Source: JAUWKC01 sp035529895
Lineage (GTDB): Bacteria; Planctomycetota; Phycisphaerae; Sedimentisphaerales; Anaerobacaceae
DNA: 64,000 bases
Direction: 5' to 3'
NCBI GenBank assembly: GCA_035529895.1
Contig: DATKVV010000080.1
Location: forward strand, 31,783 to 95,782
Each line of letters opens with the position of its first letter. Position 1 is the first letter of the stretch. Below are positions 24,602-34,248 of the stretch, in pieces. Both the position numbers and the translations under genes were made by a program. Below the pieces are notes generated by a model. That model saw only the letters and a program-made list of their open reading frames with translations. It was not told the DNA's origin and did no database searches.

Positions 24602-24874
24602 TTATTTTTTGTCAGTGAGCCAGTCCTGGAGGTTTTTGGCCAATATCTCGACGCTTCTTTTTTGCATTATGTGCTCCATGATTGCGGGCGGGACTTTGAG
24701 ATTTGCCATAGCCTTCTGCACTCTTTGCCAGAGCCTGTTGCGCCTGGCCGGTGTGTCGGCCAGATATAGCTCGGTTACCAGCTCGCTGAGTTTCTGGAGC
24801 ATTATCGCGTCAAGGTTATCATAATACCTTGATACTATTTTGTCCTGGTATTCTGAACGCTCGTTCCCGGTCAT
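24602..24874 (-). CDS. Small helical protein of unknown function
   Basis: 90 residues, not recognised. It is predicted wholly helical, charged (YQDKIVSRYYDNLDAIMLQKLSELVTE is cut by no Pro), with no membrane segment or Cys. It precedes pilT on the same strand by 264 bases, and is divergent from lptD, with 183 bases between the two starts. No clear ribosome site. A cytoplasmic adaptor or regulator is possible but nothing in the sequence shows it. Confidence 0.55.
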   Translation of the reverse strand: MTGNERSEYQDKIVSRYYDNLDAIMLQKLSELVTELYLADTPARRNRLWQRVQKAMANLKVPPAIMEHIMQKRSVEILAKNLQDWLTDKK

Positions 24875-25057
24875 ATAAGATACGCGTTTTTTCGAATTTT
24901 GATTGTTACCGAAGGCGGTTTTACACCATTGTTACAGATAAATCAAGCTATCAGTGTTATTAGGGGGATTTTTACTGGCTTTGCCGAAACAAGCGGATAT
25001 AATTCCTGAACCATGGAGCGGTACCCGTGGCTCGAACCGCAAGATGCGAGATTGTGT

Positions 25058-28027
25058 ATGCGAAACAGGATAGTCGTTGGTATGGTCATTTCGGTTTTGC
25101 TGCCGGCAGGCCCCCGCTTCTGCATGTGTACGGGGTCGGCTGTGGAAAATCGAACCGACCGTCAGGAAAGGGAGTCTTTTGTCATTCAGGATTTGCATCT
25201 GGCGGGGCGTGAGGTAATAAGCCATCAATTCAGTACTGACAGAGGACCTGAACATATCCTGGTTTTCGAGGATGGATTTTCAATGTCTATCGGGGCCGAC
25301 CGGTTTTCGAGCGATAAGGCCGTGCTGTGGCTTGAAATGGAGCGCGGCGAATCTGGCGGCCGTGCTGGCGCCCGTTACAAGGCCGAGGCGTATTTGGAGG
25401 GCGGTATATCGGTCGAGAAAATCCGGGGGGTTGGCGCTGTGGAAATCAGCCGGACGGTGATTAAGAAGGGTGAGTCAATGGTTGTTCGATTTGATGTGAC
25501 CGGCGGGATTTTCGTAACGGCAGACAAAAGGGAGATTGCCGACCCCCGCGGGTCGGAGCTTTATAGAAAGGCACTGGCAGCGGTATCGGCGGTTAAGCCT
25601 CAGCCGGCTGCGCCTGGGTTACCCGCAGAGAGAGCCGTGGAAAAGCCGGGTGAAAAGGTTGCCGCGAAGCGGGCGGTGGAATTTAGATATCCGGTTAGTA
25701 TCTCGCAGGCGGGTGATGTGCCGCTGAAAGTGGAGCGAACGCAGGCGCCGGATGGAACATACGTCGTGACGTTTATTGGAAGGCTTTACGTCTGGCAAAA
25801 ACAGGATGAGAAGGGCGGCTTGCTGGAGCTGCAGGCGGATAGCGCGGTCATATTCTATTCTGAGGAGCCTTCGGGGGCGGGTGAAAAAGGGCGTGAGGGC
25901 GGCAGGGTCGAGGACTTTCTGGCCGGTGGGGCGGTCAGAGCAGTTTATATGTCCGGGGATGTCTTGATGACCGAGGGGCAGCGGACGGTTCGGGCGGACG
26001 AAATATACTACGATTTCGAGGAGAAAAAGGCCCTTGCGGTAAATGCGGTGATGAGGAATTTCGATGCGAAGCGGGGGATTCCGATTTATGTGAGGGCGGC
26101 GAAGCTGCGGCAGTTGGCGGAAAATAAATTTGCGGGGGAAAATATCACGCTGACAAGCAGCGAGTTTTACCTTCCTCAGATTTCCGTCAATGCTTCGAGC
26201 ATCATTATCACCGATACCACGCCCGACGACGAACAAGAGGGAAGGGTTTCAAACAGCAGCTATGACGTCGAGATGCGTGACGTGCGCTTTAAGATGGGTG
26301 AGAAGACGTTTTTCAGCTGGCCGTTTATTCGTGCCAATCTGGAAAGACCTGACATTCCGCTCAAGAGTCTGCATGCCGGTTATGACAGCGATTGGGGGGC
26401 GCTGGTTGAGACGCGATGGTATCTGTTGCGACTGTTGGGATTAGAGGAGCCGGAAGGGACAGAGAGCACTTTCGCATTGGATTATTACGGCAAACGGGGT
26501 GTGGGCAGCGGTGTGGAGATTGCATACGCGAAAGAGAACTGTTTTGGCAGGCTCCTCGGATACATCATAAAGGATACCGGGGAGGATGACCTGGGCAGGG
26601 CCGGCAGCCGGAGGAACCTTGAGCCGCCCCGTGAGCTTCGCGGGCGGTTCCAGTGGCAGCACAGGCATTTCCTGCCTTACAACTGGCAGCTTACCGCGGA
26701 GGTGGGCTATTTGTCCGACGAGAATTTCCTGGAAGGCTTTTATCGCAGCGAGTTCAACGTAGCCAAGGAGCAGGAGACGCTGGTACATTTGAAGCGCATC
26801 GAGGACAACTGGGGCCTTTCTATTCTGGGCAAGGGGCGCATAAACGATTTTGTAAACCAGCTGGAAGAACTGCCGAGCCTTGAATATCATTTGACGGGCC
26901 AGTCGCTTTTCGACGACAAGTTTACGCTTTACAGTGACAGCGAGGTGGGGCGATTCCGTCAGCGTTTGGCATCCGGTTCTCCGACGATATCGGAGGATTT
27001 TTACTCTTTTATGTCTGAAAGGGCCGAGCTCGACATGCCGGTGCGGGTGGGCAATATGAAGGTGGTGCCGTTTGTGGCCGGGACATTGGCGTATGACGAC
27101 GGCGCCGGGTTCCACACGAACCTCGACGGGCAGACAGTTCCGAGCGAGCAGAGTGTTTGGACGGGTGAGGCCGGCGCCCGCGTGTCCACTCAGTACTGGA
27201 AGGTATATCCGAACGTTAAATCGCGTATCTGGGACCTGAACCAGCTTCGACATATTGTAAGGCCGTACGCGACGGTGGTTGGTTATGCTGAAAGCGACAC
27301 GGTTGCCAGGCAGCGTGATACGTTGAACGCAGGTATTTCGCAGCGTTTTCAAACCAGGAGAGGGCCTGTCGGCAATCAGCGGACGGTTGACTGGATGCGG
27401 CTGGATACGGAGATTACATGGGTGAACGATTCGGGAGACACATCCGGGGGGCCGGATAGGTTCATCTGGAACAAGCCTTTTATTCCGCTGCTGGATACTT
27501 TTAGCAGGACCGTGCCGCAACAGGACAGGCGCAGCAGCGACGTATTCGGGCCGAGGCGCAATTACTTCGGGGCCGACTACATCTGGCGCCTGAGCGATAC
27601 GACCGCGATATTGAGCGACATGAATTTTGACCTTCAGAGCGGCGTGGTGCAGCAGCTTAATATCGGTTTTTCGCGTTTGGTGTGGCCCAATTTGAGTTAT
27701 TACGTTGGCAGCAGATATTTGCGGCGGCTCGACAACGGTCTTGGCGAAAAAGGCTCGAACGCGTTTACGTTTGCGGCAACTTATGTGCTGGACCCGCGAT
27801 ATACGGTGGTATTCTCGCAGCAGTTCGATTTTGACTACGGCGCGAACATACGGAGCGATATAGCCCTCATAAGGCGGTATCACAGGGTATATTGGGGTCT
27901 TACGTACAGCGCGGACGAATCGCTGAAGAAACAGGCGGTTGTATTCAGTATATGGCCTCAGGGTGTGCCGGAGCTTGGGATTGGGCCGCGGCGGTATATG
28001 AGGCTGGGACAGTCAGCAAATTATTGA
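25058..28027 (+). CDS. lptD: LptD/OstA-like LPS-assembly outer-membrane protein
   Basis: About 989 residues from ATG 25058, which starts a signal peptide (MRNRIVVGMVISVLLPAG); ATG 25013 is an alternative. The N-terminal ~350 residues include an OstA beta-jellyroll region: DVLMTEGQRTVRADEIYYDFEEK is split over 315-340 and matches the LptA/LptD strand pattern. The C-terminal ~550 residues alternate aromatic and polar residues in long beta strands (e.g. YNWQLTAEVGYLSDENF, QSGVVQQLNIGFSR) and end in a barrel-like strand. The role is insertion of lipopolysaccharide or a similar lipid into the outer leaflet. Overall similarity to proteobacterial LptD is low; it implies an asymmetric outer membrane. 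Confidence 0.8.
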   Translation: MRNRIVVGMVISVLLPAGPRFCMCTGSAVENRTDRQERESFVIQDLHLAGREVISHQFSTDRGPEHILVFEDGFSMSIGADRFSSDKAVLWLEMERGESGGRAGARYKAEAYLEGGISVEKIRGVGAVEISRTVIKKGESMVVRFDVTGGIFVTADKREIADPRGSELYRKALAAVSAVKPQPAAPGLPAERAVEKPGEKVAAKRAVEFRYPVSISQAGDVPLKVERTQAPDGTYVVTFIGRLYVWQKQDEKGGLLELQADSAVIFYSEEPSGAGEKGREGGRVEDFLAGGAVRAVYMSGDVLMTEGQRTVRADEIYYDFEEKKALAVNAVMRNFDAKRGIPIYVRAAKLRQLAENKFAGENITLTSSEFYLPQISVNASSIIITDTTPDDEQEGRVSNSSYDVEMRDVRFKMGEKTFFSWPFIRANLERPDIPLKSLHAGYDSDWGALVETRWYLLRLLGLEEPEGTESTFALDYYGKRGVGSGVEIAYAKENCFGRLLGYIIKDTGEDDLGRAGSRRNLEPPRELRGRFQWQHRHFLPYNWQLTAEVGYLSDENFLEGFYRSEFNVAKEQETLVHLKRIEDNWGLSILGKGRINDFVNQLEELPSLEYHLTGQSLFDDKFTLYSDSEVGRFRQRLASGSPTISEDFYSFMSERAELDMPVRVGNMKVVPFVAGTLAYDDGAGFHTNLDGQTVPSEQSVWTGEAGARVSTQYWKVYPNVKSRIWDLNQLRHIVRPYATVVGYAESDTVARQRDTLNAGISQRFQTRRGPVGNQRTVDWMRLDTEITWVNDSGDTSGGPDRFIWNKPFIPLLDTFSRTVPQQDRRSSDVFGPRRNYFGADYIWRLSDTTAILSDMNFDLQSGVVQQLNIGFSRLVWPNLSYYVGSRYLRRLDNGLGEKGSNAFTFAATYVLDPRYTVVFSQQFDFDYGANIRSDIALIRRYHRVYWGLTYSADESLKKQAVVFSIWPQGVPELGIGPRRYMRLGQSANY

Positions 28028-28103
28028 TATAATAACTGGTCTGCGGCCGGTTATTTGCCGATAGAAATTCCGGACTATTGTTTGATGGTTTAAGGAGAGC
28101 GCT

Positions 28104-29054
28104 ATGGCATTGGTCGATACGAAAAAGATGTTCACAATGGCTTACAGGAACGGTTATGCGATTGGGGCGTTCAATGTAAATAATATGGAGATTACACAGG
28201 GTATTATCGCCGCGGTGGCCGAAGAAAAGGCTCCTCTGATTCTGCAGGTATCCCGAGGGGCGCGGGATTATGCGAATATCGATTACCTGAAGGCGATAAT
28301 TAACGCGGCGGTTGAGGAGAACCCGAGTATTCCTATCGCCATACATCTGGACCACGGGGATAATTTTGAGACCTGCAAACAGTTTGTTGACGACGGTTTT
28401 ACCTCGGTGATGATTGATGCTTCCAAGCTGGCGTTTGACCAGAACGTCAGGGTCACGCAGCAGGTTGTCGAATATGCGCACGACCGAGGAGTGGTTGTCG
28501 AGGCGGAGCTGGGCCAGCTTGGGGGTATCGAGGAAGAGGTAGTGGGGGTGGACGCCGATGACATCAGCAAGCACCTGACGGACCCGGACCAGGCGGTGGA
28601 GTTTGTCGAGAAAACGGGTTGTGATTCGCTGGCGGTGGCCTGCGGAACAAGCCACGGCGCTTACAAGTTCAAGAGCGAACCGAAGCTTGCTTTCGACGTA
28701 ATAGAAAAGATAGGCAAGAGACTGCCGGGCTTTCCGCTGGTTATGCACGGCTCGAGCAGCGTGCTGAAGGAGTTCAAGGACCTTATTAATAAGTATGGGG
28801 GGAACATGCCCGATGCGATGGGAGTGCCTGAAGAAGCTATCAGCAAAGCGGCGAAGATGGCCATCTGCAAGGTCAATATAGATACGGACCTGCGAATGGC
28901 CCTTACCGCAAAAATCAGGCAGGTTTTTGCGGAAAAACCCGGCGAGTTCGACCCCCGCAAGTATCTCGGTCCGGGGCGTGAGGCTATCAAAGAGATGGTT
29001 AAACACAAACTGCACGTGTTAGGTTGTGCCGGCAGGGCCGCCGAGTGCGCGTAA
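28104..29054 (+). CDS. fba: Class II fructose-1,6-bisphosphate aldolase
   Basis: 316 residues. Zinc-dependent aldolase of glycolysis and gluconeogenesis that cleaves fructose-1,6-bisphosphate into glyceraldehyde-3-phosphate and dihydroxyacetone phosphate. Signatures: YAIGAFNVNNMEI at the N terminus, the zinc site in IAIHLDHGDNFE, MIDASKLAFDQN, ACGTSHGAYKF, PLVMHGSSSV and the phosphate-binding KVNIDTDLR. A ribosome site AAGGAGAG precedes ATG 28104. Part of a long co-directional run from lptD; the gap downstream holds a 10-base direct repeat AAATCGCGAA (29069-29078 and 29092-29101). Confidence 0.97.
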   Translation: MALVDTKKMFTMAYRNGYAIGAFNVNNMEITQGIIAAVAEEKAPLILQVSRGARDYANIDYLKAIINAAVEENPSIPIAIHLDHGDNFETCKQFVDDGFTSVMIDASKLAFDQNVRVTQQVVEYAHDRGVVVEAELGQLGGIEEEVVGVDADDISKHLTDPDQAVEFVEKTGCDSLAVACGTSHGAYKFKSEPKLAFDVIEKIGKRLPGFPLVMHGSSSVLKEFKDLINKYGGNMPDAMGVPEEAISKAAKMAICKVNIDTDLRMALTAKIRQVFAEKPGEFDPRKYLGPGREAIKEMVKHKLHVLGCAGRAAECA

Positions 29055-29131
29055 AAGGGTTTATCGCTAAATCGCGAACGGCAAATTGTTCAAATCGCGA
29101 ATTAGACACACATAGCAAGAGATAGAGAATA

Positions 29132-31342
29132 ATGGATAAAACATACGATATACGAAGGCATTTAATCGGCATAGTCTGGGTATTACTGGTTGTTTTCTGT
29201 TCGAGCGGTTACGGCCTTGCGGCCAAGCCAAAGCCTGTTGAACCTCTTGAAGCCGAATCCGCGGAACCGGACGTTGTTGAATCAGCTTGCGAGCTGATCT
29301 GCGAGGGGCAGTTTGACGGCGCCGGCAAACTCATAGAAAAGGCTCGGTCGCCGTATAATACAGCTCTTTACAGTTTGTCGAAGATTGTTCACGAGTATCA
29401 GGCCATAAGTCAGGCGAGGCAGGCGGCGCGAGAGGCTGCATACCTCAGTCAGTTGGCTGAACTGGAGAAGCTGCGAATTGCGCCGCCCCGCAACGATGCA
29501 AACGATGCGAACGCCCTGAGCGAGATGACCAAAGTACTTTCCGTCATTGCCAAGGCGAGTGAGTTTGCCAACGAGAAACAGAAAAGCGAGCTTCTGTCGG
29601 ACCCGTTCGTCAAGCGGGTCTTTCAGGAAGCCAAGAGCAAGGCCGCTGAGTTCGAGTCGAAAGGGAAATGGCTTGACGCGTATGTAGTCTGCTATAGCTG
29701 GCTGCAGGCGATTGAGCCCGATAACAAGCAATACGAAGATTACGCCGAGCAGCTTGTGGAAAAGGCCAACATCGGAAGCTCTTTTCAGGATAACAGTTGT
29801 GAAAGTCGGCAGGAGCGTTATGAGAAAGTGGAGCCGGAGATGTTTATCCGGGCGATTGAGGCGCTGAATTTCAGTTACGTCAACATTATCGACTATCGCC
29901 AGATGGCCGTCAAAGCTATCCGGCGGTGTCAGTCGCTGGAAGAGGTGATTGATTCGTCGTCGGTTGTGCGTGATGCGCTTTGGGAAAAGGGCAGTCAACA
30001 TGGCAGGAGGGCTGCGGCGTGGTCGGCGGCCCTGGAAATGATTTTGGATGAGATAAACAGGCCCGCCACGGGGCTGAATAAGAGCAAGTTTATAGATATT
30101 TTCCAGAAGGTTCTGGCGCTCAACGCGACAACTCTCGAATTGCCGCGCGAGCTGTTGATTTCGCACTTTGCGGAGGCGGCGTTTTCGGCCCTGGATCCTT
30201 ATACAGTTATGGTCTGGCCGCGGCAGGTTCAGGATTTTGAAAAGACAATGACCAATGAGTTTACGGGCATCGGGATAGAGATCACAAAGCAGAAAGGGCT
30301 ATTGACCGTAGCGAGTCTTTTGCCTGATACGCCGGCATACAACTCGGGCCTCGACGCCGGGGACGTTATCGAAAAGGTCGACGATGCTGAGACCAAGGAT
30401 ATGTCTCTAACCTGCGCGGTTCGCAAGATTACCGGTCCGGCAGGGACGACGGTTACGCTGATGATAAGACGTCCCGGTGAGGACAAGACAAGGGACATAT
30501 CTATTACGAGGGCCAAGATAGTTGTTCCGACAATCCGGGGCTGGCGAAGAGCCGAAACAGGCAAGTGGCTGTATATGATTGATGATGAGAGCAAGACCGG
30601 TTACGTCCGTCTGACTAATTTTTCGGGAACGACCTCTTCGGATTTGGAAAAAGTTTTGAAGGAGCTTGAGGCGGAGGGGCTGAGGGGATTGATTCTGGAT
30701 TTGCGGTTCAATACGGGCGGGCTTTTGGACAGTGCGGTCGCTATCGCCGACAAATTCCTGACCGAAGGCTTGATAGTCCGCACACAGCCGAGGTGGGGTA
30801 CGCCCACTTACGCGCCCGCACACAAGGACAATACCCACCCCGACTATCCGCTGGTTATACTTGTAAACCGTGCTTCGGCGAGCGCTTCGGAAATTGTCGC
30901 AGGAGCGTTGCAGGACAGGGCGTACAGGCGGGCGGTTATCGTAGGTGAAAGAACGGTCGGGAAAGGGCTGGTCCAGGGTATAACGTCGTATCCCGGCGGA
31001 GGCGCGCAGTTGAAATATACGATGGCGTATTATCATTTACCCTCGGGCCAGAGGGTTGAGAGCCAGGAGGAGATGAAGAAGCAGGGCAGGAAAGATTGGG
31101 GCATTGGGCCGGATATTGAGATGGAATTGACAGGCGATGAACTCAAAGAACTGATTGATGTGCAGAGGGACAACGATGTTTTGGTTCAGGCCAACCATGA
31201 CAAGGGCGCCCCGTTGAAGAGGCATACGCTGGAGGAAACCCTTAAGTCCGACCCGCAGTTGGCGGTGGGCATTCTGGTTGCAAAGAGCAAGTTGATTCGG
31301 CAGGAGGCAAGAGGCGCCAATCGCAGAGCCGCGAAGCTTTAG
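29132..31342 (+). CDS. C-terminal processing peptidase (S41) with PDZ domain
   Basis: 736 residues. Signal peptide or anchor at 10-30 (IGIVWVLLVVFCSSGYG). The ~330-residue N-terminal part is helical and unrecognised. A PDZ domain (about 365-450: TGIGIEITKQKGLLTVASLLPDTPA) is followed by the S41 protease: catalytic Ser584 in ASASASEIVAGALQD, Asp595, and Lys611 in GERTVGKGLVQG, the Ser/Lys dyad of Prc/CtpA proteases. It would trim or degrade envelope proteins in the periplasm. N-terminal extension makes it closer in length to Prc than CtpA. Confidence 0.93.
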   Translation: MDKTYDIRRHLIGIVWVLLVVFCSSGYGLAAKPKPVEPLEAESAEPDVVESACELICEGQFDGAGKLIEKARSPYNTALYSLSKIVHEYQAISQARQAAREAAYLSQLAELEKLRIAPPRNDANDANALSEMTKVLSVIAKASEFANEKQKSELLSDPFVKRVFQEAKSKAAEFESKGKWLDAYVVCYSWLQAIEPDNKQYEDYAEQLVEKANIGSSFQDNSCESRQERYEKVEPEMFIRAIEALNFSYVNIIDYRQMAVKAIRRCQSLEEVIDSSSVVRDALWEKGSQHGRRAAAWSAALEMILDEINRPATGLNKSKFIDIFQKVLALNATTLELPRELLISHFAEAAFSALDPYTVMVWPRQVQDFEKTMTNEFTGIGIEITKQKGLLTVASLLPDTPAYNSGLDAGDVIEKVDDAETKDMSLTCAVRKITGPAGTTVTLMIRRPGEDKTRDISITRAKIVVPTIRGWRRAETGKWLYMIDDESKTGYVRLTNFSGTTSSDLEKVLKELEAEGLRGLILDLRFNTGGLLDSAVAIADKFLTEGLIVRTQPRWGTPTYAPAHKDNTHPDYPLVILVNRASASASEIVAGALQDRAYRRAVIVGERTVGKGLVQGITSYPGGGAQLKYTMAYYHLPSGQRVESQEEMKKQGRKDWGIGPDIEMELTGDELKELIDVQRDNDVLVQANHDKGAPLKRHTLEETLKSDPQLAVGILVAKSKLIRQEARGANRRAAKL

Positions 31343-31378
31343 TTTCAACAGCTTTTAGTCCTTCAGCTTTAGAGGTAG

Positions 31379-32836
31379 GTGGATTTGACCAGCACAGAGG
31401 AAAAAGCCAGGTTCGAACGGCAGAGACAGGAGAAACTGGCCCGGATTAAGGAATTGGGTATTGAGCCTTACGGGGGCAGATACGACGGCGCAGAGGCGGC
31501 CGAAGCCGTAAAGAGCAGATTCAAGGAAGGCGACCAGACACAGCAGGCAAAATGCGCCGGGCGGATTGTGCTGTTAAGGGACATCGGGAAGCTGATTTTT
31601 ATTACCCTTCGTGATTGGAGCGGGACCATCCAGATTGGCCTGAGCAAGAGCCTTTTGGGTGCGCGGTGGGAACTTGCCAAACTGCTCGAACTTGGCGATA
31701 TAATCGGCGCCTCCGGGCAGTTGGGTAAGACCAAGACGGGCGAGATTACCATTTGGGCCGATACTGTTTCCATTCTTAGCAAGTGTCTTGAGCAGCCGCC
31801 GGAGAAGTTTCACGGCCTTGCGGATATCGACCTGCGGTATCGGCGCAGATACATTGATTTGTGGGCCAACCCCGAAGTGATGGAAAGGTTCAAGAAGCGC
31901 AGTGACATCATTGCGACGATTCGTGAGTTTCTGCGGGGCCGCGGTTTTCTCGAAGTTGAGACGCCGATGATGCAGACCATAGTCGGCGGCGCTGCCGCGA
32001 AGCCTTTTGTGACCCACCATAACAGCTTTGATTTGGACCTGTTTTTACGAATTGCGCCGGAGCTGTTTCTGAAAAGGCTGCTGGTCGGGGGGATGGAAAA
32101 GGTCTTTGAGATAAACCGGAATTTTCGCAACGAGGGACTGAGCAGGCAGCACAACCCGGAATTCACGATGCTCGAATTATACCAGGCATACGCCGATTAC
32201 AATGTGATGATGGATTTGACCGAGGAGATAATCTCCGTGTGTGTTGAGAAATATTGCACCGGCAGGCAGGTTCAATTCGACGAAAAAACCGTTGATTTTG
32301 CGAATCCCTGGCGGCGCGTGCGGTATGCGGACCTGCTTAAGGAACACGGGGGCTGCGATATAGGCGATATCGGCGGTATAAGGGCAAAGGCAAGGCAGCT
32401 CGGGCTGGACGAGGCGGATATGGACGATGCGGTGGTTGTTAATAAGGTGTTCGAGGCCACTGTTGAGGGGGGTCTGGTTAACCCGACTTTTGTTATGGAT
32501 TATCCGGCTGAGCTTTGTCCGCTGGCCAGGCGCAAGAAAGATGAACCCAGGTACGCGGAGCGGTTCGAGCTGTATGTTGGCGGGATGGAGCTGGCCAACG
32601 CATATACGGAGTTGAACGACCCGGCTGTACAGCAAGAGAACTTCAAGATTCAGCTTCGGGGCCAGGAAGAGTCGATAGCGACAATGGACGCAGATTATAT
32701 AATGGCGTTGAAATACGGCATGCCGCCGGCTGGTGGACTGGGCATTGGTATTGACCGATTGGTAATGGTCCTGACCTCCGCAGCGAGTATCCGGGATGTG
32801 GTGCTCTTTCCACTTCTAAAGCCTGTCAGAGAATAA
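31379..32836 (+). CDS. lysS: Lysyl-tRNA synthetase, class II
   Basis: 485 residues, normal for LysS. GTG 31379 is given; TTG 31385 has better spacing to AGAGG at 31371-31375 and cannot be excluded. N-terminal OB-fold (anticodon binding) at about 60-150, then the class II catalytic core: motif 1 region RSDIIATIREFLRGRGFLEV, motif 2 VFEINRNFRNEGLSRQHNPEFT, and motif 3 GGLGIGIDRLVMVLT. It charges tRNA-Lys. It lies between the S41 protease and the Lol-type exporter genes. Confidence 0.97.
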   Translation: MDLTSTEEKARFERQRQEKLARIKELGIEPYGGRYDGAEAAEAVKSRFKEGDQTQQAKCAGRIVLLRDIGKLIFITLRDWSGTIQIGLSKSLLGARWELAKLLELGDIIGASGQLGKTKTGEITIWADTVSILSKCLEQPPEKFHGLADIDLRYRRRYIDLWANPEVMERFKKRSDIIATIREFLRGRGFLEVETPMMQTIVGGAAAKPFVTHHNSFDLDLFLRIAPELFLKRLLVGGMEKVFEINRNFRNEGLSRQHNPEFTMLELYQAYADYNVMMDLTEEIISVCVEKYCTGRQVQFDEKTVDFANPWRRVRYADLLKEHGGCDIGDIGGIRAKARQLGLDEADMDDAVVVNKVFEATVEGGLVNPTFVMDYPAELCPLARRKKDEPRYAERFELYVGGMELANAYTELNDPAVQQENFKIQLRGQEESIATMDADYIMALKYGMPPAGGLGIGIDRLVMVLTSAASIRDVVLFPLLKPVRE

Positions 32837-32852
32837 ATCGATTGGGCCGGAC

Positions 32853-34238
32853 ATGTTGAAACTGTTTCTGTGGTTTCGATACCTGCGTAAGAAAAAAATC
32901 GTATTGTTGAGCATCACCGCGGTTGCTCTGTCCACGGCACTGCTGATAGTCGTGTCCAGCCTGTTCACCAGCTTTATCAGGGCTTTCGAGCAGGCGGCGG
33001 TGGAGGCAGTAGGCGACGTGGTGCTTACCCCACCCATCAGAGTCGGCGGATACCCCCTGTTTATCGAAAGGCTGGAGAAAATGGGTGCGGTGGAAACGGC
33101 AACGGCGACGCTGTCGGGGCAGGGGCTATTGCATTTGGGCAGGGGTAACGTGCGTGCGGTGAAGATTTGGGGCATCGAGCCTGGAGAACGGGCGAAGGTA
33201 ACCGGTTTGAAAGAATCCCTGCGAAGACAAAGCCGATTACCCGGTGAGCCATCGTTCGAAGTGCCCGGCTCGCCGGAAAAGGTCGGCGGCTATGTGGGCA
33301 TCGGCGTAGTCGGGGCGCCCGACGAGAAGACCGATGAGTATGACTTCGGTGCGATTGAAAACGATATGATTGGGCGGGACGTAGTTCTGGTGACAGGGAC
33401 CGAGATAGAGTCAGGAGGCCCAGAGGGTGCGTCGGAGAGTTCGTCATCTGACAGTGCCGCCGGGGGCGGCAAAAAGTTCAGGCGGAAAAACATACCATTT
33501 GCGATTTCAGACATTGTTTTCACGGGGGTTTATCCCCTTGACAAAGATTATGTGTATCTGCCGATAGCGGAACTGCAAAAAAGGTTATACCCCGACGAGG
33601 CCCGGCCGGTCGCCGACCAAATTCAAATAAAACTGGCTGCCGGTGTTCGGACGGATGCGGCGCTTGCCGAGATTCGAGGTGTGTGGGCGGATTTTGCCGA
33701 GAAACAGCTTGGTTGGGGCTCCCACCTGATAGCGTACACCGATATCGAGACGGCCAGGGAAATGCAGGAACGGTATGTGGCCGAGCTTCTGAAACAAATG
33801 TGGGTGCTGTTATTCATATTCGGTGTGGTAAGTTTCGGCGTGGTCCTTCTGGTTTTTTGCATATTTTACATGATTGTGGGACTCAAGCGCAAGGATATTG
33901 CGATAGTAAAAAGTTGTGGGGCGACAAGCAGTACGGTGGCGTTGATTTTCGTGGGTTTCGGCGCCTGTGTGGGGATAATCGGCTCGGCGGCCGGCACGGT
34001 TGTCGCATATATTGTCACAAAAAATATAAATGCGATTGAGCAGTGGATCAGGATAATCTTCGGGTTGAAACTCTGGAAGAGCAGCGTGTATATGTTCAGT
34101 AAGATACCCAATGCGGTTAATTGGGACTCGGCTTTGCTTATTGTGTTGTCGGCGGTCATAGCCGTAACCGTCGGGGCGCTGATACCGGCGCTTATTGCCG
34201 CCGGGAGCACGCCGGTCAATATTCTAAGGTACGAATGA
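32853..34238 (+). CDS. LolC/E-type ABC transporter permease, first copy
   Basis: 461 residues. Layout of LolC/LolE (FtsX family): one membrane helix near 20-45, a ~230-residue periplasmic domain, then three helices at about 310-340, 365-390 and 425-450. The C-terminal FtsX segment contains FGVVSFGVVLLVFCIFYMIV and the coupling sequence KRKDIAIVKSCGATSSTVA. A Ser-rich, Gly-rich insert (ESSSSDSAAGGGKK) sits in the periplasmic domain. With the next two genes it would form a LolCDE-like lipoprotein or envelope-lipid exporter. Confidence 0.88.
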   Translation: MLKLFLWFRYLRKKKIVLLSITAVALSTALLIVVSSLFTSFIRAFEQAAVEAVGDVVLTPPIRVGGYPLFIERLEKMGAVETATATLSGQGLLHLGRGNVRAVKIWGIEPGERAKVTGLKESLRRQSRLPGEPSFEVPGSPEKVGGYVGIGVVGAPDEKTDEYDFGAIENDMIGRDVVLVTGTEIESGGPEGASESSSSDSAAGGGKKFRRKNIPFAISDIVFTGVYPLDKDYVYLPIAELQKRLYPDEARPVADQIQIKLAAGVRTDAALAEIRGVWADFAEKQLGWGSHLIAYTDIETAREMQERYVAELLKQMWVLLFIFGVVSFGVVLLVFCIFYMIVGLKRKDIAIVKSCGATSSTVALIFVGFGACVGIIGSAAGTVVAYIVTKNINAIEQWIRIIFGLKLWKSSVYMFSKIPNAVNWDSALLIVLSAVIAVTVGALIPALIAAGSTPVNILRYE

Positions 34239-34248
34239 GCGGCGATAG

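Noticed and set aside
26441..27883. Minus-strand open frame of 480 codons inside lptD
   Set aside because: Fully antisense to lptD, no ribosome site, His/Arg/Pro rich; shadow of a GC-rich gene.
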